Assembly (NCBI RefSeq): GCF_003838195.1
Contig: NZ_RCBY01000017.1
Coordinates: forward strand, 1 to 64,000
DNA length: 64,000 nucleotides
Reading direction: 5' to 3'
Source: Okeania hirsuta
Lineage (GTDB): Bacteria > Cyanobacteriota > Cyanobacteriia > Cyanobacteriales > Microcoleaceae
Below, one piece after another: positions 20,497-30,698 of this stretch; within the stretch, counting starts at the first letter, position 1, and each line of letters begins with the position of its first letter. The notes beneath the pieces were generated by a model that ran no database searches, was not told the DNA's origin, and saw only the letters and a program-made list of their open reading frames with translations. The translations under genes and the position numbers were made by a program.

Positions 20497-21756
20497 TTAA
20501 GTCAAAGACTCTAAGTAATCCTGCACCTGACTACGACGCTTGGGTTGGCGCAGTTTCTGTAGAGCTTTTGCTTCAATTTGACGGACTCGTTCCCGAGATA
20601 GTTTCAAAGAACGACCAATTTCTGATAAAGAGTAAGGATTACCATCTCCTAAACCATAACGCATTGAAATTACCGACTTTTCTCTTTGAGTTAAATCTTC
20701 TAGTAGTCCTTTTAATGCTTGTACTAAAGATTCTCGCATCAACATTTCTTCTGGAGAAGCATCTTCAGTTTCTAGGAGTTCTCCTAACTCAGTATCCTTA
20801 TCACTACCGACTTTAGTTTCCAGAGAAATTGAACGTGGAACTTTCAGTAACACTTCTCTTACTTGAGTTGGTGTCATTTTTAGTTCTTGGGCAATGTCCT
20901 CAAGTTTTGCTATACGTCCTTTTTCTTGAGAAATTTTTCGTTGTGCTTTTTTAATTTTGTTTAACTTTTCGGTAATATGGACAGGTAAGCGAATTGTACG
21001 ACTTTGAGTAGCGATCGCTCTTGTAATTCCTTGACGAATCCACCAGTAAGCATAAGTGCTGAATCGATACCCTCGTCTTGGGTCAAATTTTTCAACTGCC
21101 CTTTCTAAACCCAAAGTTCCTTCTTGGATTAAATCTAAAAGCTCTAGACCACGATTCTGGTACTTTTTTGCTACTGACACTACTAAACGCAAGTTAGCAT
21201 TAATCATGTGGTCTTTGGCTTTAATACCATTACTTTGAGCTTGCTCCAGTTCTTTGACAGTTAAACCTGCTAATTCTGCCCAACGAAGTTTTCCGGCAGT
21301 CAGAGCAGGTTTTAGTTCTACTACAGGTATATCTGCTGCTTTTGCCCACCGTTCTAAAGATGGCCTATGTCCTAACTGAGCTGTCAGACGATTACGAATC
21401 TCAATCAACTGAACATAACACTGAATTACGCCTTCTTCTTCTTTAGCTGATTCATTGAGTAACTCCCATAACTCTACATAGCGCTTGACTTTTTGAGCTT
21501 CAGAGACTTCTTGATCTCTTTCTAGTAAGTCAACTCGACCAATTTCTTGGAGATACAAACGTACTAAATCAGTTGTGCTACGATTAGTGCTTTTTTGAGC
21601 ATTCTCTGTTTCTCCATCTTCCATTTCTAATTCATTGGTTTCTGGTTTATCAATGATTTGCTCTATATCTTCAGAAATATTAGTCTGTAAATTATTGTCT
21701 TGCAGTTTTTCTTCAGATTCTTCAGTGTAACGATAAGTAGCTGACATAGCGATCAT
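20497..21756 (-). CDS. RNA polymerase sigma factor, RpoD/SigA family
   Basis: A sigma-70 factor of group 1 or 2 acting in promoter recognition by RNA polymerase. Region 1.2 is DLVRLYLQEIGRVDLL; regions 2.1-2.4 include LRLVVSVAKKYQNRGLELLD, EKFDPRRGYRFSTYAYWWIR and QGITRAIA; region 3 includes LPVHITEKLNKI; region 4.2 is SLSEIGRSLKLSRERVRQIE. The ATG at 21756 has GGAG eight bases upstream and gives 419 residues; a longer frame from 21873 lacks support. The length, above 400 residues with an insertion between regions 1.2 and 2.1, resembles cyanobacterial SigC more than the short group-2 factors, but I do not assign a symbol. Confidence 0.88.
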   Translation of the reverse strand: MIAMSATYRYTEESEEKLQDNNLQTNISEDIEQIIDKPETNELEMEDGETENAQKSTNRSTTDLVRLYLQEIGRVDLLERDQEVSEAQKVKRYVELWELLNESAKEEEGVIQCYVQLIEIRNRLTAQLGHRPSLERWAKAADIPVVELKPALTAGKLRWAELAGLTVKELEQAQSNGIKAKDHMINANLRLVVSVAKKYQNRGLELLDLIQEGTLGLERAVEKFDPRRGYRFSTYAYWWIRQGITRAIATQSRTIRLPVHITEKLNKIKKAQRKISQEKGRIAKLEDIAQELKMTPTQVREVLLKVPRSISLETKVGSDKDTELGELLETEDASPEEMLMRESLVQALKGLLEDLTQREKSVISMRYGLGDGNPYSLSEIGRSLKLSRERVRQIEAKALQKLRQPKRRSQVQDYLESLT

Positions 21757-22011
21757 CTCAGTTGCTCCAAGTGACAAAAGGCTGTACTTAGTGGACAGTC
21801 TATGGATAAAATGCCTTATTCTGAGGAATATTGGCATTTGCTCTAGATTTTGTTTCCTGATGAGTATTGACAATTATAGACTGAATGAACTTAGGCAATC
21901 GCTTATATTAAATATTACGTTAAATATATTAGCGATGACCTTAAGAGTACATTTGCCTGTGTGTTTTTGCTCCAGGTAACTTTTCTAGGCTTGATTTTTA
22001 GTATACGGAGA

Positions 22012-22045
22012 CTTCTGCTATAGAAAGGTGACTATAGTCAGAAGT
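22012..22045. promoter_or_regulatory. inverted repeat upstream of sigma gene
   Basis: ACTTCTGCTATAG and CTATAGTCAGAAGT are complementary with one bulged base and an 8-base loop. It lies about 260 bases upstream of the sigma factor start, in an otherwise featureless 630-base gap (21757-22386). It could be a protein-binding site, a terminator or a small element; nothing decides. Confidence 0.35.
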
Positions 22046-22386
22046 TATATTAATGTTCATCACTATTACTGGTTGTTTCCGATCACTTCGGGAAGTTTCT
22101 GACTTTGGAAGTTAAATTCTTATAGATCGTTATTTTTATTTTTTGCTGGTTACACTTTACTCTTGACTCAGCTTAATTTTTATAAAGCTTGTAACTTAAT
22201 TTATGTGTAGTGTACTCAATATAGTTACTAATCAATTTCTAGCTATTAAGTTAGTTCAGACACAATAATAGGTGATCGGTATCACATTTTAGCAGTGATC
22301 ATTTTTGCTATCAGGGGTGATGGGTGATGTACTTTAGAAGTGATTATAGCTTTCCTGAGTAGCAAAAATGAGGCAAAATCTAAAGT

Positions 22387-23271
22387 CTACTCCTTACTTT
22401 TAGCCTTTGGATGATTTTTCATTAATTCTTTTACCTGTTCAGCATGATATGAGCTACGAGTCAAGGGGGAAGCAACAACTTGTAAAAAACCCAATGAATA
22501 GCCTATTTCTCTCCATCGATCAAACTGTTCTGGCTTGACAAAACTAGATACTGGTAGGTGCTTAGGACTTGGTTGCAAGTATTGTCCAATAGTTAAAATG
22601 TCACAGTCAACGCTCCGTAAGTCCTCCATTACTGTTTGGACTTCTACTTCAGTTTCTCCCAGACCTACCATAATACCAGATTTTGTGTATACTTCTGGGG
22701 CAAATTCTCGCGATCGCCTGAAGAGTTCTAATGTACGATGATAGTCACCTTGAGGGCGAACTCTACGATACAGTCGCTTAACAGTTTCGGTATTATGATT
22801 AAGTACTTCTGGCTTTGTTTGAAGAATTATTTCCAGAGCTTGCCAATTACCACATAAGTCTGGTATTAGGACTTCTATGCTTGTTTGAGGTGAAATTTCT
22901 CTAACTTGGGAAATACATTTGGCAAATTGAGTAGCGCCCCCATCTTTCAAGTCATCTCTATTAACAGAGGTAATAACTACATGATTGAGCTTTAACCTTT
23001 TAACTGCTTCTGCCAGTCGCTCTGGTTCAGTCGTATCTAAAGGCTGAGGCTTTTTCTCAAAATCTATATCGCAGTAGGGACAAGCACGGGTACAAGCAGG
23101 TCCCATAATTAGGAAAGTTGCTGTACCAGCATTAAAACACTCACCTATATTTGGACAGGAAGCCTCTTCGCAGACCGTATTGAGATTCAAGTCTCGCAAA
23201 ATTTCCTTGACATTACCAACTCTTTGCCATTGAGGGGCTTTTACTCGTAACCAGTTCGGCTTAACTACCAC
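22387..23271 (-). CDS. lipA: lipoyl synthase
   Basis: This 294-residue radical-SAM enzyme inserts two sulfurs into octanoyl groups on lipoyl domains of dehydrogenase complexes. Both iron-sulfur sites are present: the auxiliary cluster motif C34-x4-C39-x5-C45 ([12 protein letters not shown]) and the SAM-cluster motif C60-x3-C64-x2-C67 (CTRACPYC). The C-terminal RSSY (in [12 protein letters not shown]) provides the conserved serine ligand of the auxiliary cluster. Length and motif order are standard. It is single, with the remains of an NCS2 permease gene upstream. Cyanobacteria often have two lipA genes; which copy this is cannot be judged. Confidence 0.95.
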   Translation of the reverse strand: MVVKPNWLRVKAPQWQRVGNVKEILRDLNLNTVCEEASCPNIGECFNAGTATFLIMGPACTRACPYCDIDFEKKPQPLDTTEPERLAEAVKRLKLNHVVITSVNRDDLKDGGATQFAKCISQVREISPQTSIEVLIPDLCGNWQALEIILQTKPEVLNHNTETVKRLYRRVRPQGDYHRTLELFRRSREFAPEVYTKSGIMVGLGETEVEVQTVMEDLRSVDCDILTIGQYLQPSPKHLPVSSFVKPEQFDRWREIGYSLGFLQVVASPLTRSSYHAEQVKELMKNHPKAKSKE

Positions 23272-23584
23272 TTCTTCCTCTGCTGTGATTTTTACCTTAA
23301 GTTTAGTTTAACAAATGTCGCATAATAGCCACAAGAGGTTTAAGTAAGTTTTTCGGTAAATTCCTGAGTTTAGGAAGTAGCGAAAGATTGACAATCAAGT
23401 TTATATAAATAGGTATAAATCATTGTATAATAATATGTAACCCCAACCTTCTAAGACCACACTACAATAACAAAAGTAAGCCTGTTTTTATTCCTAATCC
23501 TGTTCAAGTTCCTACTGTGTCAAATAAATCTACAAATATTAAAACAAAAATAATGGTGATTAGCTCCCAGATGTTAGTTTTTAT

Positions 23585-25003
23585 GGCTCTTCTAGACTAA
23601 ATATGAAAAATTACTAGCAAAAATGCCAACGACTGTAAAGTTCTTTTTCTAAAGTTGTCAAAGTTAGTTAACCCATAACCTCTCCTTTTAATTAACTTGA
23701 TTTTTTGATTAATTCCTTCTACTGTTCCTTGGGTTGTCCGGTGATCAAAATATCCTAAAATCTCATCAATCCATCTTCTGATTGTTTGACAACTTTTCGG
23801 AAAATCTTTATAACATGATTGAGTCTATTCCACCATCTTCCACAAAGCTTCATTGCCTGTTATTTGACTTTCAAATATGTCTCTTTTCTTCTGTTTTTTG
23901 TGATACATAGACATTCATTTATGAGCGACTTTTTCCACTTCCTTTAACTTCTCTTTCTCTGTTTAATTCAGCTTCTATTTTTTATTTAATAAGGGATACT
24001 TAATCAAGGTTATTCCTGGTATTTTTAGCTCTCTTTGTTTTTGATTTTTAAACTTTTGTGCCTCGATTTTTTCTATTTTTATTCTGGTATCTAACTCTTC
24101 ATTTATTTGTTTCATTACATGAAACCTATCCACTACTATTTGTGCATTGGGTATTCATTCTTCCACTACACTTTTATATGGCTTCCATAAATCTATGCTC
24201 ACTTCTTCTATTTGGTTTAATCTCTCTGAACCCAAGCTCCGCAAGTATTCTCCTATGACTTCCTTATTTCTTTTCTCCAATAATCCTATGGGTTTTTTCA
24301 ATTCTAAGTCTACTCAAACTGCTGGATAATTCTTCCCTCCTTTTAAATCAGTTATTTCATCAATACCCAACCTGTTTAACTTTGAAGGTTTTTCCTTTAA
24401 TAAATCCTCTCCTAATTCTTTAAGTATGGTTTCTATTTCTGCTGGAGTCATTCTATTTCTTTTTCCAGTATTAATGACATCCGTTTCCCATGGTTCTGTC
24501 ACGACTTTTTGAGCTAATCTTTTCCTATAAGTTCTTCTTTTTTTGACAAAGTTTAATTCCTAACTAAAAACTTTTTTACAGTTTTTACATCTAAATTGAC
24601 GGCGATTAACAAGTAGAAAAACATCAAAGCTACTCAAGGAAATATCTCTGACTCTATATCGATGAGATTGATGGATTTTATCTGTAGTCTTTTGACAATG
24701 AGGACAAGTTGTAGTTTGGACTTTATTTTCTCATTCAATCAGTAATTCATTTTCAGTAATAAAATGATAATTAGTTGCTTTAAAGCCTTCAAATTTAATG
24801 ATTTGAGTGATCAAAAAGAGAAGGGAGTTAGATGGCATATTATTAAAATTTCATTTTTGTTGCTCAAATTCAATACATTTAATAGCATTAACATCTGTCA
24901 TTAGTCAATATTTAGCAAGGGTTTGAGTATACTTGACTTTAAAATTACTAAGGAAAATGTAATTTTTTTATTCTTAAATTGTCATAACTACTCTAGAAGA
25001 GCC
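23585..25003 (-). mobile_element. ISL3-family insertion sequence, 1419 bp, decayed
   Basis: Terminal inverted repeats GGCTCTTCTAGA and TCTAGAAGAGCC are perfect over 12 bp, and the GGCTCTTC start is characteristic of ISL3-family ends. Flanking 8-bp repeats are GTTTTTAT (23577-23584) and ATTTTTAT (25004-25011), seven of eight identical. The element lies inside the NCS2 permease gene, and its transposase runs in the same direction. Confidence 0.9.
23597..24838 (-). pseudogene. ISL3-family transposase, many stops
   Basis: From ATG 24838 the frame reads MPSNSLLFLITQIIKFEGFK, a zinc-finger region (CPHCQKTTDKIHQ, then RRQFRCKNCKKVF), RMTPAEIETILKELGEDLL, and the catalytic region LGIDEITDLKGGKNYPAV (first Asp), VSIDLWKPY and VVDRFHVMKQIN. 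The C-terminus reads LGYFDHRTTQGTVEGINQKI and LIKRRGYGLTNFDNF, where the Glu of VEGIN is the third acidic residue. Stop codons interrupt it at about eight points, so the copy is inactive although its ends are intact. Confidence 0.88.
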
Positions 25004-25794
25004 ATTTTTATTATGCTTTCTAAACCAATAAATGCTTGACCAAATAAGTGTGTTGGCAACTGAGGAAAGCTAGCAATTCCTTGAGGTAAAGGTGAAATTC
25101 CTAATATCCAACTTAGTAATGCAGTTGCTAAAATTCCCCATAATAATGATCCAGTAATCCTGCGAGCTATGAATCCAGAAGTAATAATAATTCCAGCGAT
25201 GGCTACTAATGTTTCTGGTTGATTTAGATTCCCTAAAGTTGTAGTTGTAGTTTCATCATAGACAATAATTTTGGTGTTTATTAGAGCTATATAAGCAATA
25301 AATAAGCCAATACCAACTGTTGTAGCTTGTTTAATACATTCAGGAATAGCATTAACTATTTGATTGCGAATTTTACTAATAGTTAAACAAATAAAAATTA
25401 AGCCTTCTATCAACACAGCAGCCAAGGCAATTTGCCAAGAAATTCCTAACTTCAACACTACTGAAAAAGCAAAATAAGCGTTTAACCCCATGCCTGGTGC
25501 TAAGGCAAATGGATAATTACCGTATATTCCCATAATTAGAGTAGCTAATGCTGCTGATATTGCTGTAGCAATTACTAATTCTCCAAATAAATCGCCGGAG
25601 CTCTGCAAAAAAATTGCTTTAGATAATATGTCAGGATTTACTACTAAAATATATGCCATTGTCACAAAGGTAGTTATTCCTGCTACACTCTCTGTGCGAA
25701 AGTTAGTTTTGAGCTGGTTAAATTGAAAAAATTTAGCAATAATTACTAATTTATTTAACTGGCCATTTTCTGGAGTCATGTTGCTACCTAACAA

Positions 25795-26636
25795 TTGAGA
25801 ATTTGGCTAGAGAAAGTATCTTTATTTGTATCTTTTGTCAAGTAAAAAAAGTTTTTTTCTACAATTCTAAATACCGTTTCTATTAACTGAGAATACTTTA
25901 ATAGATAACTGTTTCAGTCTTTTGCAAAAAGTATTATACATACACTATATTTAGCAATATTTAGCAATTTTTGATTGATTTTTGCAAAAATACATAAATA
26001 TTCGCTTCATTATCATTACTTTTTCAAATTTTATCCTTCATCATAAAAAAAATTGATTTTGTTAAAACCATGCTGTATAATTATTTATATATTTCTAATT
26101 TATTTAGAATTGTTGCAGCAATTTTTTGTCGATAGATTCTAGGCATTAGTAAGCCTTCGTTAACGAAGTCAGAAGTCAGATATGGGAGCTATCAGATTGG
26201 TAAAGTCCAGAAGTTATTTTTGTAAGGGGGATTGTGATCAACCTTCTAAAAAAAATTCGCCTTAAAAGGCAGGGTTTTAGACCAAATTATTTTGATAAAT
26301 CAGTAATTTTTTTTGATTTTTTTCACATTCCTTGCCATAAAAATTGTTTTTTAAAATTCATATATCAAAAAAATATTGAATTATAGGTTGTTTTAAGAAG
26401 GCTTATGCAAAATAAGATTTTTCTGTAATTTCTATCTAACACATCAGCGTTGCAGAGCAAAGGAATTTTAAACTTATAGTTATAGGGTGCATCACAGATT
26501 CTTAAGTCCTATTTGATTTTCATAGCTAAACATTTAAAATGACTAAAGAACTAAAACCTTTTTAGTGTTTCTACAAAATAGGACTAATATGTAAGTTTTT
26601 TTTCTGGCTTATACAAAATTTAAAGGTAAATTTAAC
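25795..26636. other. gene-free stretch, 840 bases
   Basis: Very AT-rich. At about 26252-26300 it carries a copy of a dispersed word set (TTCGCCTT, AAAGG, AGGGTTTTAGACCAAATT) that also occurs at 37712-37756 and, inverted, at 46420-46455. I see no gene or RNA. Confidence 0.5.
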
Positions 26637-27593
26637 ATGACAAGTCAACTGGAATTACTACCCCAAAATTCAGCAAAAAAATCTACAACTTTCTCTTTAA
26701 TAGCATTATTAATAGGATTATTAGCTGTATCCTTAGCCGCAATTTTTATTCGATTAAGCGAACGAGAATTAGGACCTGCTAGCACAGTATTAGATCGTTT
26801 TATTATCTCTGGTTTTGTATTGTATTTTTGGAGTAATTTCCAAGCTCAAAAAAATAAATCATCAACTAATAAAAATGAACAATATTCAACTTATACATTT
26901 AGTGATTGGACTTGGTTATTAGCTGGTGGTTTTACTTTTGCTCCTAGTTTACTTCTTTGGGCATGGTCTTTAACTCAAACTAATGTAGCGAACTCAACTA
27001 TACTTCATAATATGATTCCCATCTTTACTGCTCTGGGAGGATGGATATTTTTAAGTCTTCGTTTTGACCGTAGATTTTTAATAGGAATGGCAATAACTAT
27101 AGTCGGAGCAATTACCATTGGAGCAGATGATATACAAGTAGATTTAGAACATTTTACTGGCGACTTAGCAGCATTTGCATCTGCAATTTTATTTGGTGCT
27201 TACTACTTATTAATTGAAAAACTTCGCTCCAAATTTTCTGCAACAACTATCTTATTATGGACTTGTATAAGTGGTAGTTTATTTACTCTTCCTATTGCTT
27301 TATTCACGGAAGATCATATTTTACCTTTTTCTTGGGAAGGATGGTTATCAATTATTGGTTTAGCAGTAATTGCCCAAGTTTTAGGTCATGGGTTTGTTAC
27401 TTATAGTCTCAAAACTTTTTCCTCTGGTTTTGTTGCTTTATGCTTTTTATTGGAACCTGTAATTACTGCTTTAATTGCTTGGGGATTATTCTCGGAACAA
27501 CTTACTATAATTAGTTGGATAGGATTTTCTATAGTTTTATTAGGATTATATTTAGCTCAATCAAGTCCTTCAATTCAGAAAGCTAGTAATTGA
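26637..27593 (+). CDS. EamA/DMT-family transporter
   Basis: The 318-residue protein has ten predicted membrane helices in two EamA halves (about residues 18-145 and 165-310) of the drug/metabolite transporter superfamily. Visible landmarks include the first helix FSLIALLIGLLAVSLAAIFI with IRLSERELGPASTVLDRFII, and the second-half start GDLAAFASAILFGAYYLLIE ending ALCFLLEPVITALIAW. Such proteins usually export amino acids or other metabolites across the plasma membrane; the substrate is unknown. The charged segment after helix 2 (QAQKNKSSTNKNEQ) is a cytoplasmic loop longer than usual. The gene stands alone with 840 and 545 bases of non-coding DNA around it. Confidence 0.88.
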   Translation: MTSQLELLPQNSAKKSTTFSLIALLIGLLAVSLAAIFIRLSERELGPASTVLDRFIISGFVLYFWSNFQAQKNKSSTNKNEQYSTYTFSDWTWLLAGGFTFAPSLLLWAWSLTQTNVANSTILHNMIPIFTALGGWIFLSLRFDRRFLIGMAITIVGAITIGADDIQVDLEHFTGDLAAFASAILFGAYYLLIEKLRSKFSATTILLWTCISGSLFTLPIALFTEDHILPFSWEGWLSIIGLAVIAQVLGHGFVTYSLKTFSSGFVALCFLLEPVITALIAWGLFSEQLTIISWIGFSIVLLGLYLAQSSPSIQKASN

Positions 27594-27808
27594 AATAGCG
27601 GTCAGCGTTCAGCTATTAGCTATCAGCTTCTCAAGGTTTATAGTAAAGGATTAAAACTCCTATTAACACGCACCACTATATTTGAAAAATTAGTGGGGTG
27701 AGAGACCTAAACTCCTGGATTTTTAGCTGATAGCTAAATGCTGTTTGCGGAGTATTCCATAAGGAAAAGCTAATAGATAGTTAACAGATATCTGGTGAAA
27801 AATAACGT

Positions 27809-27982
27809 AGGGATGTTCAATGGAACGTCCCTACAAAGGTTGAAGAAAAAGTTGATTTATTTGGTGTTTGTGGAGATTTATAGTACATACATACTAATCC
27901 GTGCAAGATTTGTGAGAAAAACTGTAGGGGTTTGGTCTCCAAACCCAAGCTAAAATGGGATTTGGTAACCAAACCCCTAGAA
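27809..27982. repeat. two dispersed-type hairpins
   Basis: GTAGGGATGTTC and GAACGTCCCTAC pair across a 4-base loop at 27810-27837. A second, larger hairpin at 27926-27982 pairs TAGGGGTTTGGT with ACCAAACCCCTA, continued by CCAAACCC and GGGATTTGG. Both are of the GTAGGGG-type palindromes dispersed in cyanobacterial intergenic DNA. They fill the gap between the DMT transporter and the PLD pseudogene; the DMT-side part (27594-27770) holds paired AGCTATTAGCTATCAGC-like words. Confidence 0.6.
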
Positions 27983-28138
27983 CAAAATGTTACAACCTAT
28001 TTAAGATTGCTACAGCATATTCCAAGTATATGAAGTACAAATATTAATTATAAAACCTTTGTAGCACAGACATCTTGCCTATGATAGCTCTACCAAACCC
28101 TATCTGGAAATCCCCTGTAAATCAATAAATTTGTGATT

Positions 28139-29387
28139 TTAAATAATTAAATTAATCCCACTGTTAAATAAATCTTCAATAGTTTGTTTATCTCTAATAA
28201 TGACTCCTAGTTCATCTCTATATGTTAAATTGGGGTCTGCTCTAAATGATAAAAAGTTAAAGCTGGTTACTATGGCAAATTTATCATCACAAATAATTTG
28301 TTTACGATGACTATTTTCAGTTTTGTCAAATAGGAGATTTTTGTGATTTGCCTTTAAATTCTCTAATTGTTTAATAGACTTATCATCATTTTGAGAATTT
28401 GAACCTTTAATTCCATAGATTATATAAACTTTTACTTTTCGTCTGAGGGTAGCTTCTAAATTTGATAAAAATTCTTTGTCTACTACATTTACTTTAATCG
28501 AAGGTGAAACTATCATTAATCTATTTTTTGCTTCTGTTAAAGCTTTAACTAAATATTCACGAATTTGATAAGTATGAACTACCTCTGAAATTCTAGTTTT
28601 ATTTTGAACTTACTTGAGTTCTTTCTGAAGCTTTTTTTTCTTGTTTGACTGAATTATTTTTAGTTTCTACAAAATTATCAGGGTAATCAATAGAGTCAAT
28701 TTTTGTAGTTAACTTTTCTACAGTTTGAATATCATCATCTTGAATATTAGGAATAACTTTGTTGACCGAATCTTGAGGTGGTTTCTCTTCTTCCATTTAT
28801 TGAAAAATTGGCTCAAGTATTTTTTTCCCTTCAGCATACAATTGTTCTATAGTCTTCCGATATTCTGGTTGAATAAAACCTCTAGAAAAAATCTCATATT
28901 AAATTTCGCGATCGCTAGGATTACTTTTATACAAAACTAGCAAAACTTCATGGTATTGAGGATATATTTTTTCTATGTTATTAACTTGTACTAATTCTAT
29001 GGGATTAGGATTATTGGGATCGGAATTTTGTAAAAGTTTTTCAATATCTGGGTAGTAATCAACTAAATCCTCTATATGACCTTTCCTTGGTTTTTTGATA
29101 ATTTTATTTATCGCACTATTTTTATGAATTTTACTGTCAAAAATTTTCAGAGAAAAGGAGTTGGTTAATTTTCCATTTAGAGTGTCTAGATAAAAAGTCT
29201 GAGTTTCAGAAATAGGAGCTAAAATTGTTTGTTGTGCTAAAACATTCAAACCTGCTGCTGTTAACTTTAAGTTTTCTTCTTTTTTGACTAAATCTCGGGA
29301 AATTAATTCTGATAATACCTTTTCTATTTGAGAACTTTTCATACCAAGAAAACTCGAAAAACAAATAGGTAGATAAAATCAAACATA
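28139..29387 (-). pseudogene. winged-helix/phospholipase-D-like protein, broken
   Basis: Joined over three defects, one protein appears. A winged-helix-like N-terminus (FLGMKSSQIEKVLSELISRD, LTAAGLNVLAQQ) has an open frame extending beyond the ATG at 29342 to about 29387. A middle part contains IEDLVDYYPDIEKLL. The C-terminal PLD-like domain contains HRKQIICDDKFAIVTSFNFL, which fits the HxK-x4-D motif. Breaks are a TAA after DREI (28899-28901), a TAA at about 28797, and a frameshift near 28610. Only one HKD motif is visible, so an active enzyme would need to dimerise. N-terminal sequence also seems missing. I cannot name the original function; PLD-like proteins of this build can be nucleases. 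Confidence 0.7.
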
Positions 29388-29493
29388 AATTTACTGTAGG
29401 GGTTTGCTAACTAAATCCCTTAACATTTATTTTTCCTACATTAGTTAATATAGACTGCAAAAAAAGTTAATTCTGACCCTAATCTTCAATTAA

Positions 29494-29599
29494 TATAGTG
29501 TTTCTCAAACTTGTGAGGTATACCAAAAACATCCCATGTTCAGTGCGATCGCTTAAATTTAATAGCTGCTACTCCCTCGTAGGTCTGAGAAACGCTATA
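29494..29599. mobile_element. inverted-repeat element, family M5 (106 bp)
   Basis: TATAGTGTTTCTCA at the left and TGAGAAACGCTATA at the right are complementary over 13 of 14 positions. The interior includes a HIP1 site (GCGATCGC) and no ORF. The right end matches the element at 2330-2449. Confidence 0.7.
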
Positions 29600-29672
29600 T
29601 ACTCAATTCTCTTCTTGTTAAATCAACGATACCAGTAATAGTTGCTTGCTTATCTGCCTAAGCTTTTTTCTT

Positions 29673-30029
29673 CTAGGGTTTTAGTGTGGAGTAAATGGAT
29701 AAAGGAAAAATTTGTTCCTGTTTATTGGGACAACCAGGATTGGATACATCAGGTTCGACTCCACTACAAGCTTCAACAACCTGGACAATCTCAGGACCTT
29801 GATTTACTGAACTATAGGTTTGCTCAGGAGCTTCTGAAACTCTTTGCGCTGTATAATACACTTGAGGATCATTTGTTTCATCAGTAACGAGAATCGGACC
29901 AAGAACCCCGAGCGGTGTCCCACCAACAATATTTTGTAACGTAATAGTTAGCAATTTATCTTCTGTGAGAGCTTGTCCTTCTGCAAAGAAAAGAATACAT
30001 TCAAAAGGTATATTTCCTACATTACGCAA
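29673..30029 (-). CDS. hypothetical protein or fragment
   Basis: An 118-residue frame with codon use like real genes here, starting at a TTG (30029); the frame is open upstream for about 16 codons (LYSIKPLSPASQHYLRNVGN) without an ATG. It reads IPFECILFFAEGQALTEDKL, TITLQNIVGGTPLGVLGPIL and VTDETNDPQVYYTAQRVSEA, and has two late cysteines. No family is recognised. The lack of a proper start suggests the C-terminal remnant of a larger gene. A + strand frame over the same DNA (29642-29887) is weaker. Confidence 0.4.
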   Translation of the reverse strand: MRNVGNIPFECILFFAEGQALTEDKLLTITLQNIVGGTPLGVLGPILVTDETNDPQVYYTAQRVSEAPEQTYSSVNQGPEIVQVVEACSGVEPDVSNPGCPNKQEQIFPLSIYSTLKP

Positions 30030-30116
30030 GTAATGTTGACTCGCTGGGGATAGAGGTTTAATTGAGTAAAGTTACCCATAAACTATCCTAACCAATTTTT
30101 CATTCCACTCCTTATT

Positions 30117-30246
30117 TATAGCAATGAGCGCTGGTATATTTACAAATTGCAGGAGGGGCAAAATAGCTAAAAGTCTTATATTATCAGCAATTTATTCCCC
30201 CAGATGAGCTGTTGCCTGTTGCCTGTTGCCTGCGCACAGCGCTATA
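30117..30246. mobile_element. MITE family M6, copy 1 (130 bp)
   Basis: Ends TATAGCAATGAGCGCTGGTA and (reverse) TATAGCGCTGTGCGCAGG. The interior holds three tandem TTGCCTG heptamers and the word TTTACAAATTGCAGGA. An inverted, equally long copy is at 31909-32038, on the other side of the nuclease-like gene. The rest of 30247-30698 holds one HIP1 site, a TTAATTA heptamer array at 30661-30694 and no gene. Confidence 0.8.
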
Positions 30247-30698
30247 ACTTCTGTAAATTTATGAAATTATGATAATTTTCTTGATTATCACCCAGAATAC
30301 TTTCTAATAATTTTGACTCTCCATCTATCCAAATTGAAATTATTGACTTTTCTTTAACACCTAATAACAAAACAAATTTCTAGGTGGTGCTGCATTTTAA
30401 TTATAGGGAATTTTTATTATTTTAGTTATGTTTCCTGATAGAAACATCTTGCTCCCTTGCTAGAAATTATTCATCTCTATTTACCATTATTTCTAAATAT
30501 CTTTGAAGCGATCGCCACCCTATCATCCTAATCTAAATAACCTTTAAATTACCGTTAAATTAAGGTTTAAAGCATCTCCTTGGCTGGACTACGGCCTGTC
30601 GTCCTACAGGTATAAAAAAATAAAAAAATTTCCTTTTAAACAATCCTTATATTAAAGAAGAGGTAATTATTAATTATTAATTATTAATTGTTAACAAT

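Larger units (their letters stand above)
23440..25794 (-). pseudogene. NCS2 xanthine/guanine permease split by an ISL3 element
   Basis: The N-terminal part (25794 to 25004) encodes an AzgA/PbuG-like permease: FRTESVAGITTFVTMAYILV, LAPGMGLNAYFAFSVV, and membrane helices to FIGLESIIK. The rest is found beyond the IS at 23584 and lower: TNIWELITIIFVLIFVDLFD then TVGT-stop-TGLGIKTG, then a TAG. Excising the IS and one 8-bp repeat rejoins the frame exactly (ESIIK-TNIWEL). After rejoining, a TGA in the conserved TVGT-L-TG motif and loss of the last roughly 40 percent of the protein show that the gene is dead. Members import hypoxanthine, guanine or adenine. Confidence 0.88.

Noticed and set aside
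20316-20816. A 166-codon + strand frame
   Set aside because: It covers a heptamer-repeat region and then runs antisense to the sigma factor gene; no ribosome site or family signature.
29642-29887. An 81-codon + strand frame
   Set aside because: Overlaps the minus-strand frame 29673-30029, which has better codon use; neither is strongly supported.
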